Part shown: in pieces, positions 52,864 to 62,741 of the stretch
Layout: the number at the start of each line of letters is the position of its first letter
Position numbering within the stretch: position 1 is the first letter of the stretch
DNA from: an uncultured Allobosea sp.
GTDB lineage: Bacteria > Pseudomonadota > Alphaproteobacteria > Rhizobiales > Beijerinckiaceae
Direction of reading: 5' to 3'
Length of the DNA: 64,000 nucleotides
Assembly: GCF_945957345.1 (NCBI RefSeq)
Contig: NZ_CAMFKW010000008.1
Span: 1 to 64,000, forward strand
Program-made: the position numbers and the translations under genes
Notes under the pieces: generated by a model
What the model was told of the DNA's origin: nothing
Databases searched by the model: none
What the model saw: the letters and a program-made list of their open reading frames with translations, nothing else

Positions 52864-55188
52864 ATGCGTATCGCGGTCGTGGGTGGAGGGCCTGCGGGGC
52901 TCTATTTCGCATTGCTGATGAAGCGGGACTGGCCGGAGCTGACGGTCGACGTCTTCGAGCGCAACCAGGCCGACGATACGTTCGGCTTCGGCGTGGTCTT
53001 CTCCGACCAGACGCTCGATACGTTCAAGGTGGCGGATGCGAAGAGCTATGCCGCGATCCGCGACAACTTTGCATACTGGGACGATATCGAGATCCGCTTC
53101 AAGGGCGACAGCTACCGCGTGCCGGGCAACGGCTTTTGCGGCTGCTCGCGCCGCTCGCTCCTGATGCTGGTGCAGGCGAGGGCGCGCGAACTCGGGGTCA
53201 ACCTGCATTTCGGCGACGAGATCGCCGATGTCGAGACGCTGAAGCGTGACTACGACCTCGTCGTCGCCGCCGACGGTGTCAACAGCCGCTTGCGCGAGAA
53301 TTGGCGCGAGCGTTTCAAGCCCCAGACCGACCTGCGGCCGAACAAGTTCACCTGGATGGGCTCGACTCGTCCCTTCGACGCTTTCACTTTCTTCTTCAAG
53401 GAGACTGAGCACGGGCTCTTCATCGCCCATTGCTACCAGTACGAGACCGGGCGCTCGACCTGGGTGCTGGAGACCGATCCCGAGACCTTTGAGAAGGCTG
53501 GACTCGGTGCCCTGGACGAGGCGCAGTCGGCCGCCTTCCTCGAAGGCGTCTTCGCCGAGGAACTCGAAGGCCACAAGCTCATCACCAACCGCTCGCTCTG
53601 GCGCAATTTCCCGATGATCCGCTGCCGCAACTGGGTGGTCGAGAACGTCGTGCTGATCGGCGACGCCAAGGCGACGGCGCATTTCTCGATCGGCTCCGGC
53701 ACCAAGCTCGCGATGGAGGACGCCATCGCCCTGCACAGGGCGATGGGGCAGGCGAAGCTCGATGTCGCGGCCGGCCTCAAATTGTTCGAGACGCAGCGCC
53801 GCGAGGAGGTCGAAAAGACCCAGCATGCGGCCGACGTCTCGCTGGTCTGGTTCGAGGAATTGAAGCGCTTCTGGGATTTCGAGCCGTTGCGCTTCGCCTT
53901 CGGTCTGATGACCCGCTCCAAGGCGATCACCTATGACAATCTGGCGTTACGGGCGCCGGAAATGGTCGAAGCCGTCGACAAGCTCGTCGCGGATGGCCTC
54001 GGCGATCTGGCGAAGCGACGCAAGGATGGCTCGCCCGTTCCGCCGGCCTTCCAGCCCTTCAAGCTGCGCGAGATGCGGGTCGAGAACCGCATGACGGTCT
54101 CGCCGATGTGCCAGTATTCAGCGCAGGACGGCCTGCCGGGCGATTGGCACCTGATGCATTACGGCTCGCGCGCCATCGGCGGTCCCGGCCTGATCTTCAC
54201 CGAGATGACCTGCGTCGCGCCGGACGCCCGCATCACCCCCGGCTGCACCGGCCTGTGGAATGACGAGCAGGAAGCCGCCTGGCAGCGCATCACCGCTTTC
54301 GTCCATGCGAATTCCGCTGCGAAGATCTGCCTCCAGCTCGGCCATGCCGGGCGTAAAGGTGCGACCAAGCTGATGTGGGAGGGCATGGATCGGCCGCTGC
54401 CGGAAGGCGCTTGGCCGATCATCTCGGCTTCACCCTTGCCCTATTATCCGGAAAGCCAGGTGCCGCGCGAAATGACCCGCGCCGACATGGACCGGGTCAC
54501 GGCAGAGTTCGTCGCCGCCGCCGAACGCGGCGAACGCGCCGGCTTCGACATGCTGGAGCTGCATTGCGCCCATGGCTATCTGCTGGCGAGCTTCCTCTCG
54601 CCGCTGACCAACAAGCGCACCGACGAATACGGTGGCTCGATCGAGAACCGCTTGCGCTATCCGCTCGAGGTCTTCCGGGCGCTGCGCGAGGCTTGGCCGC
54701 GCGAGAAGCCGATGTCAGTGCGTATTTCCGCGACCGACTGGGCCGAAGGCGGCCTCTCGGCTGCGGATTCCGTCGCGATCGCCGAGACTTTCGCCGCCGA
54801 GGGTTGCGATCTCGTCGATGTCTCGACCGGCCAGACCGCGCGGGAATCGCGCCCCATGTACGGCCGCATGTTCCAGACACCGTTCTCGGACCGCATCCGC
54901 AATGAGGCAGAGATCGCGACCATGTGTGTCGGCAACATCACCACGGCTGATCAGGTGAACACCATCATCGCCGCCGGCCGGGCCGACCTCGTCGCGCTCG
55001 GGCGCCCGCATCTGGCCGATCCGTCCTTCGTGCTGCGCGCGGCGGCCTGGTACGGCGTCGATACGGACCAGCCGGTGCAGTACGCGCCGGGCAAGGACCA
55101 GCTCATGCGCAACACGCCGCGCGAGCGTCAGGACCTGGAAGAGCTCAAGCTCAAGGCCAAGCCGAGCCGCCACGCCGTGGCGCATTGA
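52864..55188 (+). CDS. 2-aminobenzoyl-CoA monooxygenase/reductase-like bifunctional enzyme (FAD monooxygenase + old yellow enzyme)
   Basis: This 774-residue fusion joins two complete enzymes. Residues 1-385 are a PHBH-type FAD monooxygenase ([18 protein letters not shown] at 5-22, [31 protein letters not shown]). Residues 393-774 are an old-yellow-enzyme FMN reductase ([48 protein letters not shown]). The two-part design is that of 2-aminobenzoyl-CoA monooxygenase/reductase from the aerobic hybrid pathway, which hydroxylates and then reduces the aromatic ring of the CoA ester; salicylyl-CoA 5-hydroxylases are close relatives. The ATG at 52864 has GGAGG 5 bases before it. Divergent from the SDR operon, it is presumably under the MarR regulator. 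Confidence 0.9.
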   Translation: MRIAVVGGGPAGLYFALLMKRDWPELTVDVFERNQADDTFGFGVVFSDQTLDTFKVADAKSYAAIRDNFAYWDDIEIRFKGDSYRVPGNGFCGCSRRSLLMLVQARARELGVNLHFGDEIADVETLKRDYDLVVAADGVNSRLRENWRERFKPQTDLRPNKFTWMGSTRPFDAFTFFFKETEHGLFIAHCYQYETGRSTWVLETDPETFEKAGLGALDEAQSAAFLEGVFAEELEGHKLITNRSLWRNFPMIRCRNWVVENVVLIGDAKATAHFSIGSGTKLAMEDAIALHRAMGQAKLDVAAGLKLFETQRREEVEKTQHAADVSLVWFEELKRFWDFEPLRFAFGLMTRSKAITYDNLALRAPEMVEAVDKLVADGLGDLAKRRKDGSPVPPAFQPFKLREMRVENRMTVSPMCQYSAQDGLPGDWHLMHYGSRAIGGPGLIFTEMTCVAPDARITPGCTGLWNDEQEAAWQRITAFVHANSAAKICLQLGHAGRKGATKLMWEGMDRPLPEGAWPIISASPLPYYPESQVPREMTRADMDRVTAEFVAAAERGERAGFDMLELHCAHGYLLASFLSPLTNKRTDEYGGSIENRLRYPLEVFRALREAWPREKPMSVRISATDWAEGGLSAADSVAIAETFAAEGCDLVDVSTGQTARESRPMYGRMFQTPFSDRIRNEAEIATMCVGNITTADQVNTIIAAGRADLVALGRPHLADPSFVLRAAAWYGVDTDQPVQYAPGKDQLMRNTPRERQDLEELKLKAKPSRHAVAH

Positions 55189-55217
55189 GATTGGTCGTCT
55201 GCTGCTGAGCCCCTGCC

Positions 55218-55257
55218 GTCATTCCAGCGCTCCCGCCGGGGCGAGCGCGGAATGACG
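55218..55257. repeat. Short inverted repeat (GTCATTCC-type), copy 2, between convergent genes
   Basis: CGTCATTCC (55218-55226) and GGAATGACG (55249-55257) flank an inner GCGCTC/GAGCGC pair, making one hairpin of 40 bases. It lies between the monooxygenase gene and the convergent MFS gene and uses the same terminal word as the longer elements at 7.4 and 58.2 kb. It may act as a bidirectional terminator. Confidence 0.6.
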
Positions 55258-55274
55258 ATGACGAGCCTGCAGAA

Positions 55275-56621
55275 TTATTTGCCCTCGGCGTGGCTTCTGC
55301 TTCCCGCAGGCGAGACGTCGGGAATGGTCGGGGTGGTCGGCTTGCGCTCTGCGAAGGGGTTCGCTTCCGGCGGCTTCACCCGCAGGCGGAAGGCGAGGTA
55401 GATGCCCGTCGCGAGTGACAGCGCGCCGAGATAGACCAGCAGGCCTTGTGGCCCCATGACCTGCATGAAGGCGGTTGAGACCAGGGGGCCGATGGCCGAG
55501 CCCGTCGCCCAGAGGAAGAGCAGCTGCGCGGACAAGCCCAGCGCGCGCTCGCGGCCCAGCCGGAAATACGCATGGGCGACGGCGACCGTGTAGATCGGCA
55601 TCGAGCCGGCGCCGATCAGCGCGAACAGCCCGAATTGCCAGAGCCGGCTATGCGGCAGGGAAAACCAGAGCACGGCGCCGAGCGCCAGCGTGCACAGCAC
55701 GACCGATGCGGTGGCACTCAGCATGATCTTGCGGCTTTCCACCCGGTCGGCCAGCAGGCCAAGCGGCCATTGCAGGACCAGTGCGCCGATCTGGATGCCG
55801 GCGGTGAGCAGGATTGCCCATTTCTGGTTGAGCCCGATCAGAATGCCGTAGGCCGGCGCGACATTGGTAAGCGCACCGCCCATCAGGCCGACATAGAGGC
55901 AGCCGATGAAGGCGGCCGGCGCATACTGCCAGATCGTGTTGAGCCGCACCGAGATCACCGCGCCCGATTCCGGGCCTTTTGCGCGGGTCATCGCGACGGG
56001 GATCAGCGCCAGCGAGAAGGCGGCGCTGGCGAACAGGAAGATATCGCCCGACTGCATCGAGACGTAGCCGGTGCCGATCTGCGAGCCGATCAGCGCGAGC
56101 CGGTTGAGGATCTGGTAGAGGCCGAAGATGCGGCCGCGCTGCCCGGCCGAGGCCTGCCCACTGATCCAGCTCTCGATGCAGATGGCATGGCCGGCGCCCG
56201 CGAGGCCCATGCCGAGCCGCGACACCACCCAAAGATCGACAGGCCAGAGCGAGAAGCTCAGCGTCAGCGCGCCCTGCATGGCCGCAAAGACCGCGAAGGC
56301 ACGGATATGCCCGACGCGGCGGATAAAGGCGGGGATCACGAAGCAGCCGGCGAGGAAGCCGACCGAATAGGCCGAGCCGACGAGGCCGATCAGCAACGGC
56401 GCCTTCTGCGCCAGCGCCATCTTGAGCGGGATCGCGGTGTTCACGATGGTCGCGGCGATCTGCAGGATCAGCGCGCCGCTGACGATCGCGCCCAGGGCGG
56501 CGACGGAACTCGTCTTCGGCTCGGCTGGCTGGCTCACGGCGGTTCCGGCCTCCGGCGCAGCCGCCGGGGAAGCCTCGGGGTCCGGCGACGGCAACTCATG
56601 CGGTTGCGATGCTTGCGACAT
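55275..56621 (-). CDS. MFS transporter
   Basis: This 448-residue protein has twelve hydrophobic segments after a Pro/Ala/Glu-rich leader of about 38 residues. The loop after helix 2 reads PAFIRRVGHIRAFA and the central part has ESWISGQASAGQRGRIFGLYQ, the pattern of the YcaD/MFS_1-like group. There is no operon partner. It converges on the monooxygenase gene, and an export or import role for aromatic acids is possible but unproven. Confidence 0.82.
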   Translation of the reverse strand: MSQASQPHELPSPDPEASPAAAPEAGTAVSQPAEPKTSSVAALGAIVSGALILQIAATIVNTAIPLKMALAQKAPLLIGLVGSAYSVGFLAGCFVIPAFIRRVGHIRAFAVFAAMQGALTLSFSLWPVDLWVVSRLGMGLAGAGHAICIESWISGQASAGQRGRIFGLYQILNRLALIGSQIGTGYVSMQSGDIFLFASAAFSLALIPVAMTRAKGPESGAVISVRLNTIWQYAPAAFIGCLYVGLMGGALTNVAPAYGILIGLNQKWAILLTAGIQIGALVLQWPLGLLADRVESRKIMLSATASVVLCTLALGAVLWFSLPHSRLWQFGLFALIGAGSMPIYTVAVAHAYFRLGRERALGLSAQLLFLWATGSAIGPLVSTAFMQVMGPQGLLVYLGALSLATGIYLAFRLRVKPPEANPFAERKPTTPTIPDVSPAGSRSHAEGK

Positions 56622-56998
56622 ATCCGATTCGAGGGCCGGTTTGGGAAAAATGGGCTGAGATTGCAGCTTTGCCGGAAAAGATGGGCCAATCGGGGCAGTC
56701 CGTGAAAAATCCTCGTCTTTCTTCCTTCATCCTCCGGACTCGATCGTGCCGTTTTTCGATGGTCATACAGCGCCGTGCCGACGCCCGTTCCGTCGCGTGC
56801 GAACCGAGAAAATTTATCGATGCGGTTCACCGGCGATTAACCAAGGCAGCGCCTTATCGATACGGAACGAAGTTTGGGTTCTCCCGGCATGCTCTGTCTC
56901 ACTGCGACGTGCATCGCGTCTCCGCTTGTCGGGGCGCGTGCGGCGACGCTGTGCCTGCGGCCGCCGGGCGTGGCGTAAGCGTATCGAGAGTGCGGCGG
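56622..56998. other. Intergenic region, no supported gene
   Basis: This 377-base divergent gap separates the MFS gene from the Tlde1-type gene. The frame of the latter can be read upstream to an ATG at 56609, but those codons have mixed, poorly biased composition, so I treat them as untranslated. A repeated GAAAAGATGGGCC-like word is seen near 56665-56700. No clear promoter was found. Confidence 0.4.
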
Positions 56999-58099
56999 AT
57001 GACCTATGCGACCTATGTACGGGAAGGTGGCGCGCCTTATGTGCGGCCGCGCCGTCGCCGTCGGCCCCTGCTGAAGGGGGCCCTCGTGGCGCTCGCCTTG
57101 AGCGGCGGCGCGATGTCCGGCTTTTGGATGCTGGGGCAGGGTGCGCCTGGTTCCGATGCCGGCAATACGCTCTCCGCGACCGCTCGCAAGGCACCGAACG
57201 CCCGCGTCGCGCAGCAGCCGGCTCCTGCCTATAGCGGCCTGCTCGATCCGGCTCTGTCGGGCGGCAAGGGGGCTTCCTTCGTCCAGGGCGCTCCGGTCCG
57301 TTCCGCCTTCCAGCCGGCCGCTCAGCCGCCGTCATCCTCGCTCGCCGCTGTCGCTCCCGCCGCCGAGCCCGCCTTGCCGTTGCCGCCCCAGCCGCCGGTC
57401 ACGCTGGCGGAGAAGGCCGCGCCCATGCCGGTGCCGCGCCCGCTCGACCTGCTCCCGAAGGCCGAGCCTCAGCAAATCCAGCCGCAACAGCTTCAGCCGC
57501 GCGTCGCCCAGCCGACGACGCCGCGCCGCAACAGGACCGCGGCCGCGGCGCCGACGCCCGAGGACAATCGCAACTTCTTCGAGAAGCTCTTCGGCGTGCA
57601 GAAGCAGGCCGAGCCGGCCGGCACCGCGCTCGCCTATGCCGCGCCGCAGGATGACATCGTCGATCGCGGCCGCATTACCCGCCTCAGCCCCTCGGTCGGT
57701 ACGCCGACGCGCACGGCCGAGGCTGGCACGGCGATCTACGATATCGCCGCCAAGATGGTCTATCTGCCGAATGGCGAGCGGCTGGAGGCCCATTCCGGCC
57801 TCGGCGAGATGATGGACGACGTCCGCTACGCCCATGTCCGGATGAAGGGCGTCACCCCGCCGCATACCTATACGCTGACCGAGCGCGAGGCGCTGTTCCA
57901 CGGCGTGCGCGCCATCCGCCTGAACCCGGTCGGCGGCAGTGGCGCGATCCATGGCCGCGCCGGGTTGCTCGCGCACACCTACCTCCTCGGGCCGCGCGGC
58001 GACTCGAACGGCTGCATCTCGTTCAAGGACTATGACCGCTTCCTGCAGGCCTTCCTGCGCGGCGAGGTCAAGCGCATCGTCGTGGTCGCCAGCCTCTGA
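56999..58099 (+). CDS. Tlde1/DUF2778 domain protein (L,D-transpeptidase-like), membrane-anchored
   Basis: The protein has 366 residues from the ATG at 56999. A short Arg-rich cytoplasmic leader (19-23) precedes one membrane helix (about 26-45). A long Pro/Gln/Ala-rich linker (about 60-190) follows, and then a C-terminal DUF2778/Tlde1 domain (240-366). The latter holds GAIHGRAGLLAHTYLLGPRG and the catalytic-type SNGCISFKDY, where His and Cys match L,D-transpeptidase-like peptidoglycan enzymes. It should act in the periplasm on peptide cross-links or be an enzyme of similar design. No T6SS gene is near, so a housekeeping or envelope role is more likely than an effector role. Confidence 0.85.
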   Translation: MTYATYVREGGAPYVRPRRRRRPLLKGALVALALSGGAMSGFWMLGQGAPGSDAGNTLSATARKAPNARVAQQPAPAYSGLLDPALSGGKGASFVQGAPVRSAFQPAAQPPSSSLAAVAPAAEPALPLPPQPPVTLAEKAAPMPVPRPLDLLPKAEPQQIQPQQLQPRVAQPTTPRRNRTAAAAPTPEDNRNFFEKLFGVQKQAEPAGTALAYAAPQDDIVDRGRITRLSPSVGTPTRTAEAGTAIYDIAAKMVYLPNGERLEAHSGLGEMMDDVRYAHVRMKGVTPPHTYTLTEREALFHGVRAIRLNPVGGSGAIHGRAGLLAHTYLLGPRGDSNGCISFKDYDRFLQAFLRGEVKRIVVVASL

Positions 58100-58157
58100 G
58101 CGTCGGGAGCGGGGCCGAGACCTGGTGACGCTGTATTGCTGGCGCGAGCTGTAACCC

Positions 58158-58291
58158 TTGTCATTCCGGGGCTTCGCGTCAGCGAAGAACCCGGGACCCA
58201 CGACCGGGTGAGCTGCTCGCAGCCGAACACCTGATGTCTCACCCAGTCGCGGGTTCGGGGTTCGCGCCTCCGGCGCGCCCCGGAATGACAA
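58158..58291. repeat. Interspersed inverted-repeat element, copy 3
   Basis: Perfect 14-base end repeats TTGTCATTCCGGGG (58158-58171) and their complement (58278-58291) enclose modules such as TTCGCGTCAGCGAA, CCCACGACCGGGTGAG and CGCGCCTCCGGCGCG. The ends and the inner CCCACGAC(T/C)GGGTGAG word match the element at 7431-7571. It lies between two convergent genes. Confidence 0.7.
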
Positions 58292-58324
58292 AGGGCGTGA
58301 TCAGGGCAATTCAGGTAGCAGGCC

Positions 58325-58573
58325 CTATGGTTGCCGCTGACGACTGGCCATCCGCAGCGCCGCCCCGGCCGCAGCGAGAACGCAACCCAGCACGAAGGGC
58401 GGAACGAAGACCGTGAGGGCTTCGGTATCCTCCCAACGAAAGCGGAACCGGGTGAGGCTGCAGCCGCCCGAATGCAGGCCGCAGGCGAAGAGGTTGAGCG
58501 CGACCCAGCCTGCGAAGGTGACGAGGCAGAGAATAGCCCCGCCTCCGATCAGGAACCAGCTCGCGAGCCGCAT
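58325..58573 (-). CDS. Small membrane protein of unknown function
   Basis: This 82-residue protein has two hydrophobic segments (about 5-29 and 53-74) joined by a Cys- and Arg-containing loop (CGLHSGGCSLTRFRFRWEDTE). Its position just downstream of topA on the same strand suggests co-transcription (29-base gap). I do not recognise a family. The coding look (codon bias, start after the topA stop) is decent but the evidence is limited. Confidence 0.6.
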   Translation of the reverse strand: MRLASWFLIGGGAILCLVTFAGWVALNLFACGLHSGGCSLTRFRFRWEDTEALTVFVPPFVLGCVLAAAGAALRMASRQRQP

Positions 58574-58602
58574 TCAGGCCGTTCCGTGAAGCCGCGGCGC
58601 CG

Positions 58603-61272
58603 TCAGCCGCGCGCGGCCTTTGGCGCCTTCTTAGCGGCTGGTTCGGCCTCGGCCGCCTTCTTGGCAGGGGCCTTCTTCGCGGCAGGCTTCTTCGCCGGAG
58701 CCTTGGTCTTCGTTGCGCCGGCAGCGGCTTTCGCCTTGCCCTTGGCGCCGCCCTTCGCTTCCGCCTTGGCGTTCGCCAGCTCGATCGCCTGTTCCAGCGT
58801 GATGCTTTCGGCGGTCATCGTCTTGGGCAGGGTCGCGAAGATCTTGCCCCAGGCGACATAAGGGCCGTACTTGCCGGCCTTCACCTCCAGAGCGCCACCA
58901 GCGGGATGGTCGCCCAGCGCCCGGCCCGGCGTCGCCGCCGCGCGGCCGCGCCCGCCGCCGCTCTCCTTGGCGACGATCAGGTCGATGGCGCGGTTGGCGC
59001 CGAGTTCGAGCACGTCGTCGTCCTTGTCGATATTGGCGTAGACCTTGCCGTACTGGACGTAAGGTCCGAAGCGCCCGATGCCGACGAGGATCGGCTCGCC
59101 GCTCTCGGGATGGCGCGCCACTTCGCGCGGCAGGGACAGCAGGGCCAGTGCCTTCTCCAGCGTGACGCTCGCCGGGCTCATGCCCTTGGGCAGGCTGGAG
59201 CGCTTGGGCTTCTCGCCCTCGCCTAGCTGGATATAGGGGCCGAACCGCCCGTCGCGAAGCGTGACTTCGAGATTGGTCACCGGATCGGTGCCGAGGATGC
59301 GCACGCCCGGCGCGCCCTGGCCGCCCTCGGCCGAAGCCTCGCCATCGGCGGCTGGGACGGAGAGGGGGCGCGTATAGCGGCATTCCGGATAGTTCGAGCA
59401 GCCGACGAAGGCGCCGAACTTGCCGAGCTTCAGCGAGAGCTGGCCGGTGCCGCAGGTCGGGCAGACGCGCGGATCGGAGCCGTCGGCCTTCTTCGGGAAG
59501 ATATAGTCGCCGAGGATGCCGTTCAGCGCCTCCAGCACGTCGCCGACGCGCAGGTCCTTGGTCTCGCCGATCGAGGCCTGGAACTCGTCCCAGAACGCGC
59601 GCAGCAGCGCCTTCCAGTCGATCTCGGCGTTCGAGACGCGGTCGAGATTCTCTTCGAGATTCGCCGTGAAGTCGAACTCGACATAGCGCTTGAAGAAGCT
59701 CTCCAGGAACGCCGTGACCAGCATGCCCTTGTCCTCGGGCACGAGGCGCTTCTTCTCGATGCGGACATATTCGCGGTCGCGCAGGGTCGAGAGCGTCGCG
59801 GCATAGGTCGAGGGCCGGCCGATGCCGAGCTCTTCCATGCGCTTGACCAGGCTCGCTTCCGAGAAGCGCGGCGGCGGCTCGGTGAAATGCTGGTCGGCGG
59901 CGATCGCGCGCTTCTTCAGCGCGTCGCCCGATTTCATCGCCGGCAGCTTCTTGCTGTCCTCGTCTTCTTCGTCGTCTCGGCTTTCTTGATAGAGCGTCAG
60001 GAAGCCGTCGAAGAGCACGACCTGTCCGGAGGCGCGCAGTTCGAGATTGCGGGCGCCGACCTTGGCCGCGATATCGACCGTGGTGCGCTCCATCTCGGCC
60101 GATTCCATCTGGCTCGCGATGGTACGCTTCCAGATCAGTTCGTAGAGCTTGGCCTGTTCGGGTTCGAGATGGCGCGCGACCATCGCCGGCAGGCGGCCGA
60201 GATCGGTCGGGCGGATCGCCTCGTGGGCCTCCTGAGCGTTCTTGGCCTTGACCGTGTATTTGCGCGGGGCGTTCGGCACGTATTTCTCGCCGAATTCCTT
60301 GCCGATGACACGCCGCGCCGCAGCGATCGCCGAGCCGTCCATGTCGACGCCGTCGGTACGCATATAGGTGATGAGGCCGACGGTCTCGCCGCCGATATCG
60401 ACGCCTTCATAGAGCCGCTGCGCGAGCTGCATCGTCCGCGCCGGAGCGAGGCCGAGCTTGCGCGAGGCTTCCTGCTGCAGCGTCGAGGTCTGGAAGGGCG
60501 GCTGCGGGTGGCGCTTGACCGGCTTGGCCTCGACCTCGCTGACGGTAAAGAGCGCGGTTTCCAGCGCCGCCTTGAAGGCCTTGGCCTCTTCTGCATTGCC
60601 GATATCGAGACGGGCGATCTTCTTGCCGTCGGCGCCGACGAGACGGGCCTCGAAGGTCTGGCCGGATGCGGTCGCGAGCGTGGCCACCAGCGACCAGTAT
60701 TCGCGGGCCCGGAACGCTTCGATCTCGCGTTCGCGGTCACAGACCAGGCGTAGCGCCACCGACTGCACGCGGCCGGCCGAGCGAGCGCCCGGGAGCTTGC
60801 GCCATAGCACCGGCGAGAGCGTGAAGCCGACGAGATAGTCGAGCGCGCGGCGCGCCAGATAGGCATCAACCAGCGCCTGGTCGATCGCGCGCGGATTGGC
60901 CAGCGCCTTCTGCACGGCGTCCTTGGTGACGGCGTTGAAGGTGACGCGCTCGACCGGGATGCCCTTCAGCACGCGCTTCTGGTTCAGCGCCTCCAGCACA
61001 TGCCAGGAGATCGCTTCGCCCTCGCGATCCGGGTCGGTGGCGAGGATCAGCTTCTCGGCGCCCTTCACGGCGCGCGCGATCTCGGCGACCTGCTTGGCGC
61101 CGCGGCCCTCGATCTCCCATTTCATCGAGAAGTCGTTATCGGGCTCGACCGAGCCGTCCTTGGCCGGCAGGTCGCGGATATGCCCGAACGAGGCGATCAC
61201 CTCGTAGTCGGAGCCCAGATACTTGTTGATCGTCTTGGCCTTGGCCGGCGACTCGACGACGAGGAGCTTCAT
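58603..61272 (-). CDS. topA: DNA topoisomerase I
   Basis: This 889-residue type IA topoisomerase has the TOPRIM start MKLLVVESPAKAKTI with Glu8, the DxDxxG motif TDPDREGEA (79-87) and the catalytic Tyr303 in TYMRTDG. Zinc-finger repeats at about 590-690 include CPTCGTG and CSNYPECRYTRP. Three or four repeated blocks of the form LRDGRFGPYIQLG/GIGRFGPYVQYG/VKAGKYGPYVAWG follow, and a Lys/Ala-rich basic tail (about 830-889) ends the protein. It relaxes negative supercoils. The tail is typical of alphaproteobacterial TopA. The start is the ATG at 61272. Confidence 0.95.
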   Translation of the reverse strand: MKLLVVESPAKAKTINKYLGSDYEVIASFGHIRDLPAKDGSVEPDNDFSMKWEIEGRGAKQVAEIARAVKGAEKLILATDPDREGEAISWHVLEALNQKRVLKGIPVERVTFNAVTKDAVQKALANPRAIDQALVDAYLARRALDYLVGFTLSPVLWRKLPGARSAGRVQSVALRLVCDREREIEAFRAREYWSLVATLATASGQTFEARLVGADGKKIARLDIGNAEEAKAFKAALETALFTVSEVEAKPVKRHPQPPFQTSTLQQEASRKLGLAPARTMQLAQRLYEGVDIGGETVGLITYMRTDGVDMDGSAIAAARRVIGKEFGEKYVPNAPRKYTVKAKNAQEAHEAIRPTDLGRLPAMVARHLEPEQAKLYELIWKRTIASQMESAEMERTTVDIAAKVGARNLELRASGQVVLFDGFLTLYQESRDDEEDEDSKKLPAMKSGDALKKRAIAADQHFTEPPPRFSEASLVKRMEELGIGRPSTYAATLSTLRDREYVRIEKKRLVPEDKGMLVTAFLESFFKRYVEFDFTANLEENLDRVSNAEIDWKALLRAFWDEFQASIGETKDLRVGDVLEALNGILGDYIFPKKADGSDPRVCPTCGTGQLSLKLGKFGAFVGCSNYPECRYTRPLSVPAADGEASAEGGQGAPGVRILGTDPVTNLEVTLRDGRFGPYIQLGEGEKPKRSSLPKGMSPASVTLEKALALLSLPREVARHPESGEPILVGIGRFGPYVQYGKVYANIDKDDDVLELGANRAIDLIVAKESGGGRGRAAATPGRALGDHPAGGALEVKAGKYGPYVAWGKIFATLPKTMTAESITLEQAIELANAKAEAKGGAKGKAKAAAGATKTKAPAKKPAAKKAPAKKAAEAEPAAKKAPKAARG

Positions 61273-61488
61273 GATTTTCGTGTCTCGATAACAGCCCTGA
61301 TCAGAGCGCGGAGCCGGCCCTAACGGACGGTCCCGCGACCCGCAAGACCGCTGCGGTTCGGAAGATGCGCGCGAAAGTGGTTCAGCGCGCCGGCTCTGTC
61401 AAACCCCGAATGGATGACGACGACGATCGCCGGCCCGCTGATGCAGCGGTGAGACATGGGGGCGATCGTCGGCTTTGCAAGCGGGGCC

Positions 61489-62670
61489 TCAGCCCCGCGC
61501 CGCCACCAGCCTATCGATGAAGGCGTCGGTCTGGGCGCCATTGATCCAGCGCAGCACCGCGACGACGTCCTGCTCGGGATCGACCCAGATCACGTTGCTG
61601 CCGGCGCCAAGTGCCGAGAAGGACGAAGCCGGCACGCCCGGACGCGCCGCCAACCACCAGAGATAGCCGTAGTTCGTCAGGGTGGGCGAGGGCGTCAGCA
61701 TGCGCTTGACCCAGTCCCGCGACAGGATCTGCCGGCCGCCCCAGTCGCCCTGCCGGCCGATCAGCAGGCCGAAGCGGGCATGGTCGCGCGCCCCGATGAA
61801 CAGCCCGCCGCCCCAATGGCCGCCGCCCGGCACCGACTGGATCGAGCGGCCGTCGATCTCGGTGAAGGAGGTGCTGTAGCCCTCCCAGCGCCAGTCCGCC
61901 GAGGCACCGATCGGGTCCATCACCCGCTCGCGTAGAACCTCCGGCAGCGGCCGGCGGAAGCGTTCGAGCAGGGCGTAGCTCAGCACGTTCACCCGCACGT
62001 CGTTATATTCGTAGAAGCTGCCGGGTGCCTTGAGCTCGCGACGCTGACCCTTGCGGCTGTTGTCTGCGCCGGGGCCGATCTGGCGGTTGTGGTCGACCTG
62101 GTCGGATTTGCCGAAGATCTCGCCCTGCCATTCGCTCGACTGCTGCAGCAGGTGGCGCCAGGTGATCTGGCCGTTATGTGGGCCGGAAAAGACCGGGCCG
62201 GCAACTGTCTTGCCGACCGGCTCCTCGACGTCCTTGATCAACCCGTCGTCGAAGGCGATGCCAGCCAGCACCGACAGATAGCTCTTGGCGATCGAGAAGG
62301 TCATGTCGGCGCGCGCTGTGTCGCCCCATTCGGCAACGATGCGCCCGCCCTTCAGGATGAGCCCGGCCGGGCCGCCGCGCTCGCGCACCGGGCCGACGAT
62401 CTCGGTCCAGGGGCCGCGCTCGTTCCATTCGACATTCCCGACATAGCTGCCGTCCGGATAGTACAGGCTGCGCGGCCAGGGGCTCTCTTGCTCGCGGGCG
62501 AAATCGACCGCAGCCTTCAGCCTCTCCGGGTCAAAGCCTGCCTTGGCGGGCGCGATCGTCTGCCAGAGGGCGCCGTTGGAGGCGGGGACGAAGGTTTCGT
62601 TCGGGCTGGGCACGGCATCTTCTCCGGCAAGCGAATGACCGGGTTTCGCCGAAAGCTCCGACAGGTGCAA
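61489..62670 (-). CDS. Serine hydrolase of the beta-lactamase (class C-like) family
   Basis: This 393-residue protein has the active-site SxxK (Ser126-x2-Lys129 in TFSIAKSY) and the YxN tyrosine in FYEYNDVRV, and keeps the fold of esterase/beta-lactamase-type hydrolases (PBP4*, EstB). The third motif (KTG-like) is replaced by a HWGGGLFIG stretch. No signal peptide is obvious, so a cytosolic esterase or amidase is more likely than a drug-inactivating enzyme. The substrate is unknown. It is divergent from the MarR/MFS pair and shares their promoter gap. Confidence 0.82.
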   Translation of the reverse strand: MHLSELSAKPGHSLAGEDAVPSPNETFVPASNGALWQTIAPAKAGFDPERLKAAVDFAREQESPWPRSLYYPDGSYVGNVEWNERGPWTEIVGPVRERGGPAGLILKGGRIVAEWGDTARADMTFSIAKSYLSVLAGIAFDDGLIKDVEEPVGKTVAGPVFSGPHNGQITWRHLLQQSSEWQGEIFGKSDQVDHNRQIGPGADNSRKGQRRELKAPGSFYEYNDVRVNVLSYALLERFRRPLPEVLRERVMDPIGASADWRWEGYSTSFTEIDGRSIQSVPGGGHWGGGLFIGARDHARFGLLIGRQGDWGGRQILSRDWVKRMLTPSPTLTNYGYLWWLAARPGVPASSFSALGAGSNVIWVDPEQDVVAVLRWINGAQTDAFIDRLVAARG

Positions 62671-62741
62671 GCAGCCCCCGGCTTCGTTGCGGTCGATGCA
62701 GCGCCGTCATGAGGCGAACGCGCATTGAAATAGATGTAGAC

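Noticed and set aside
56999..58099. Type VI secretion effector
   Set aside because: The Tlde1 domain is present, but no T6SS, immunity or PAAR gene is near, and the protein has its own membrane anchor.
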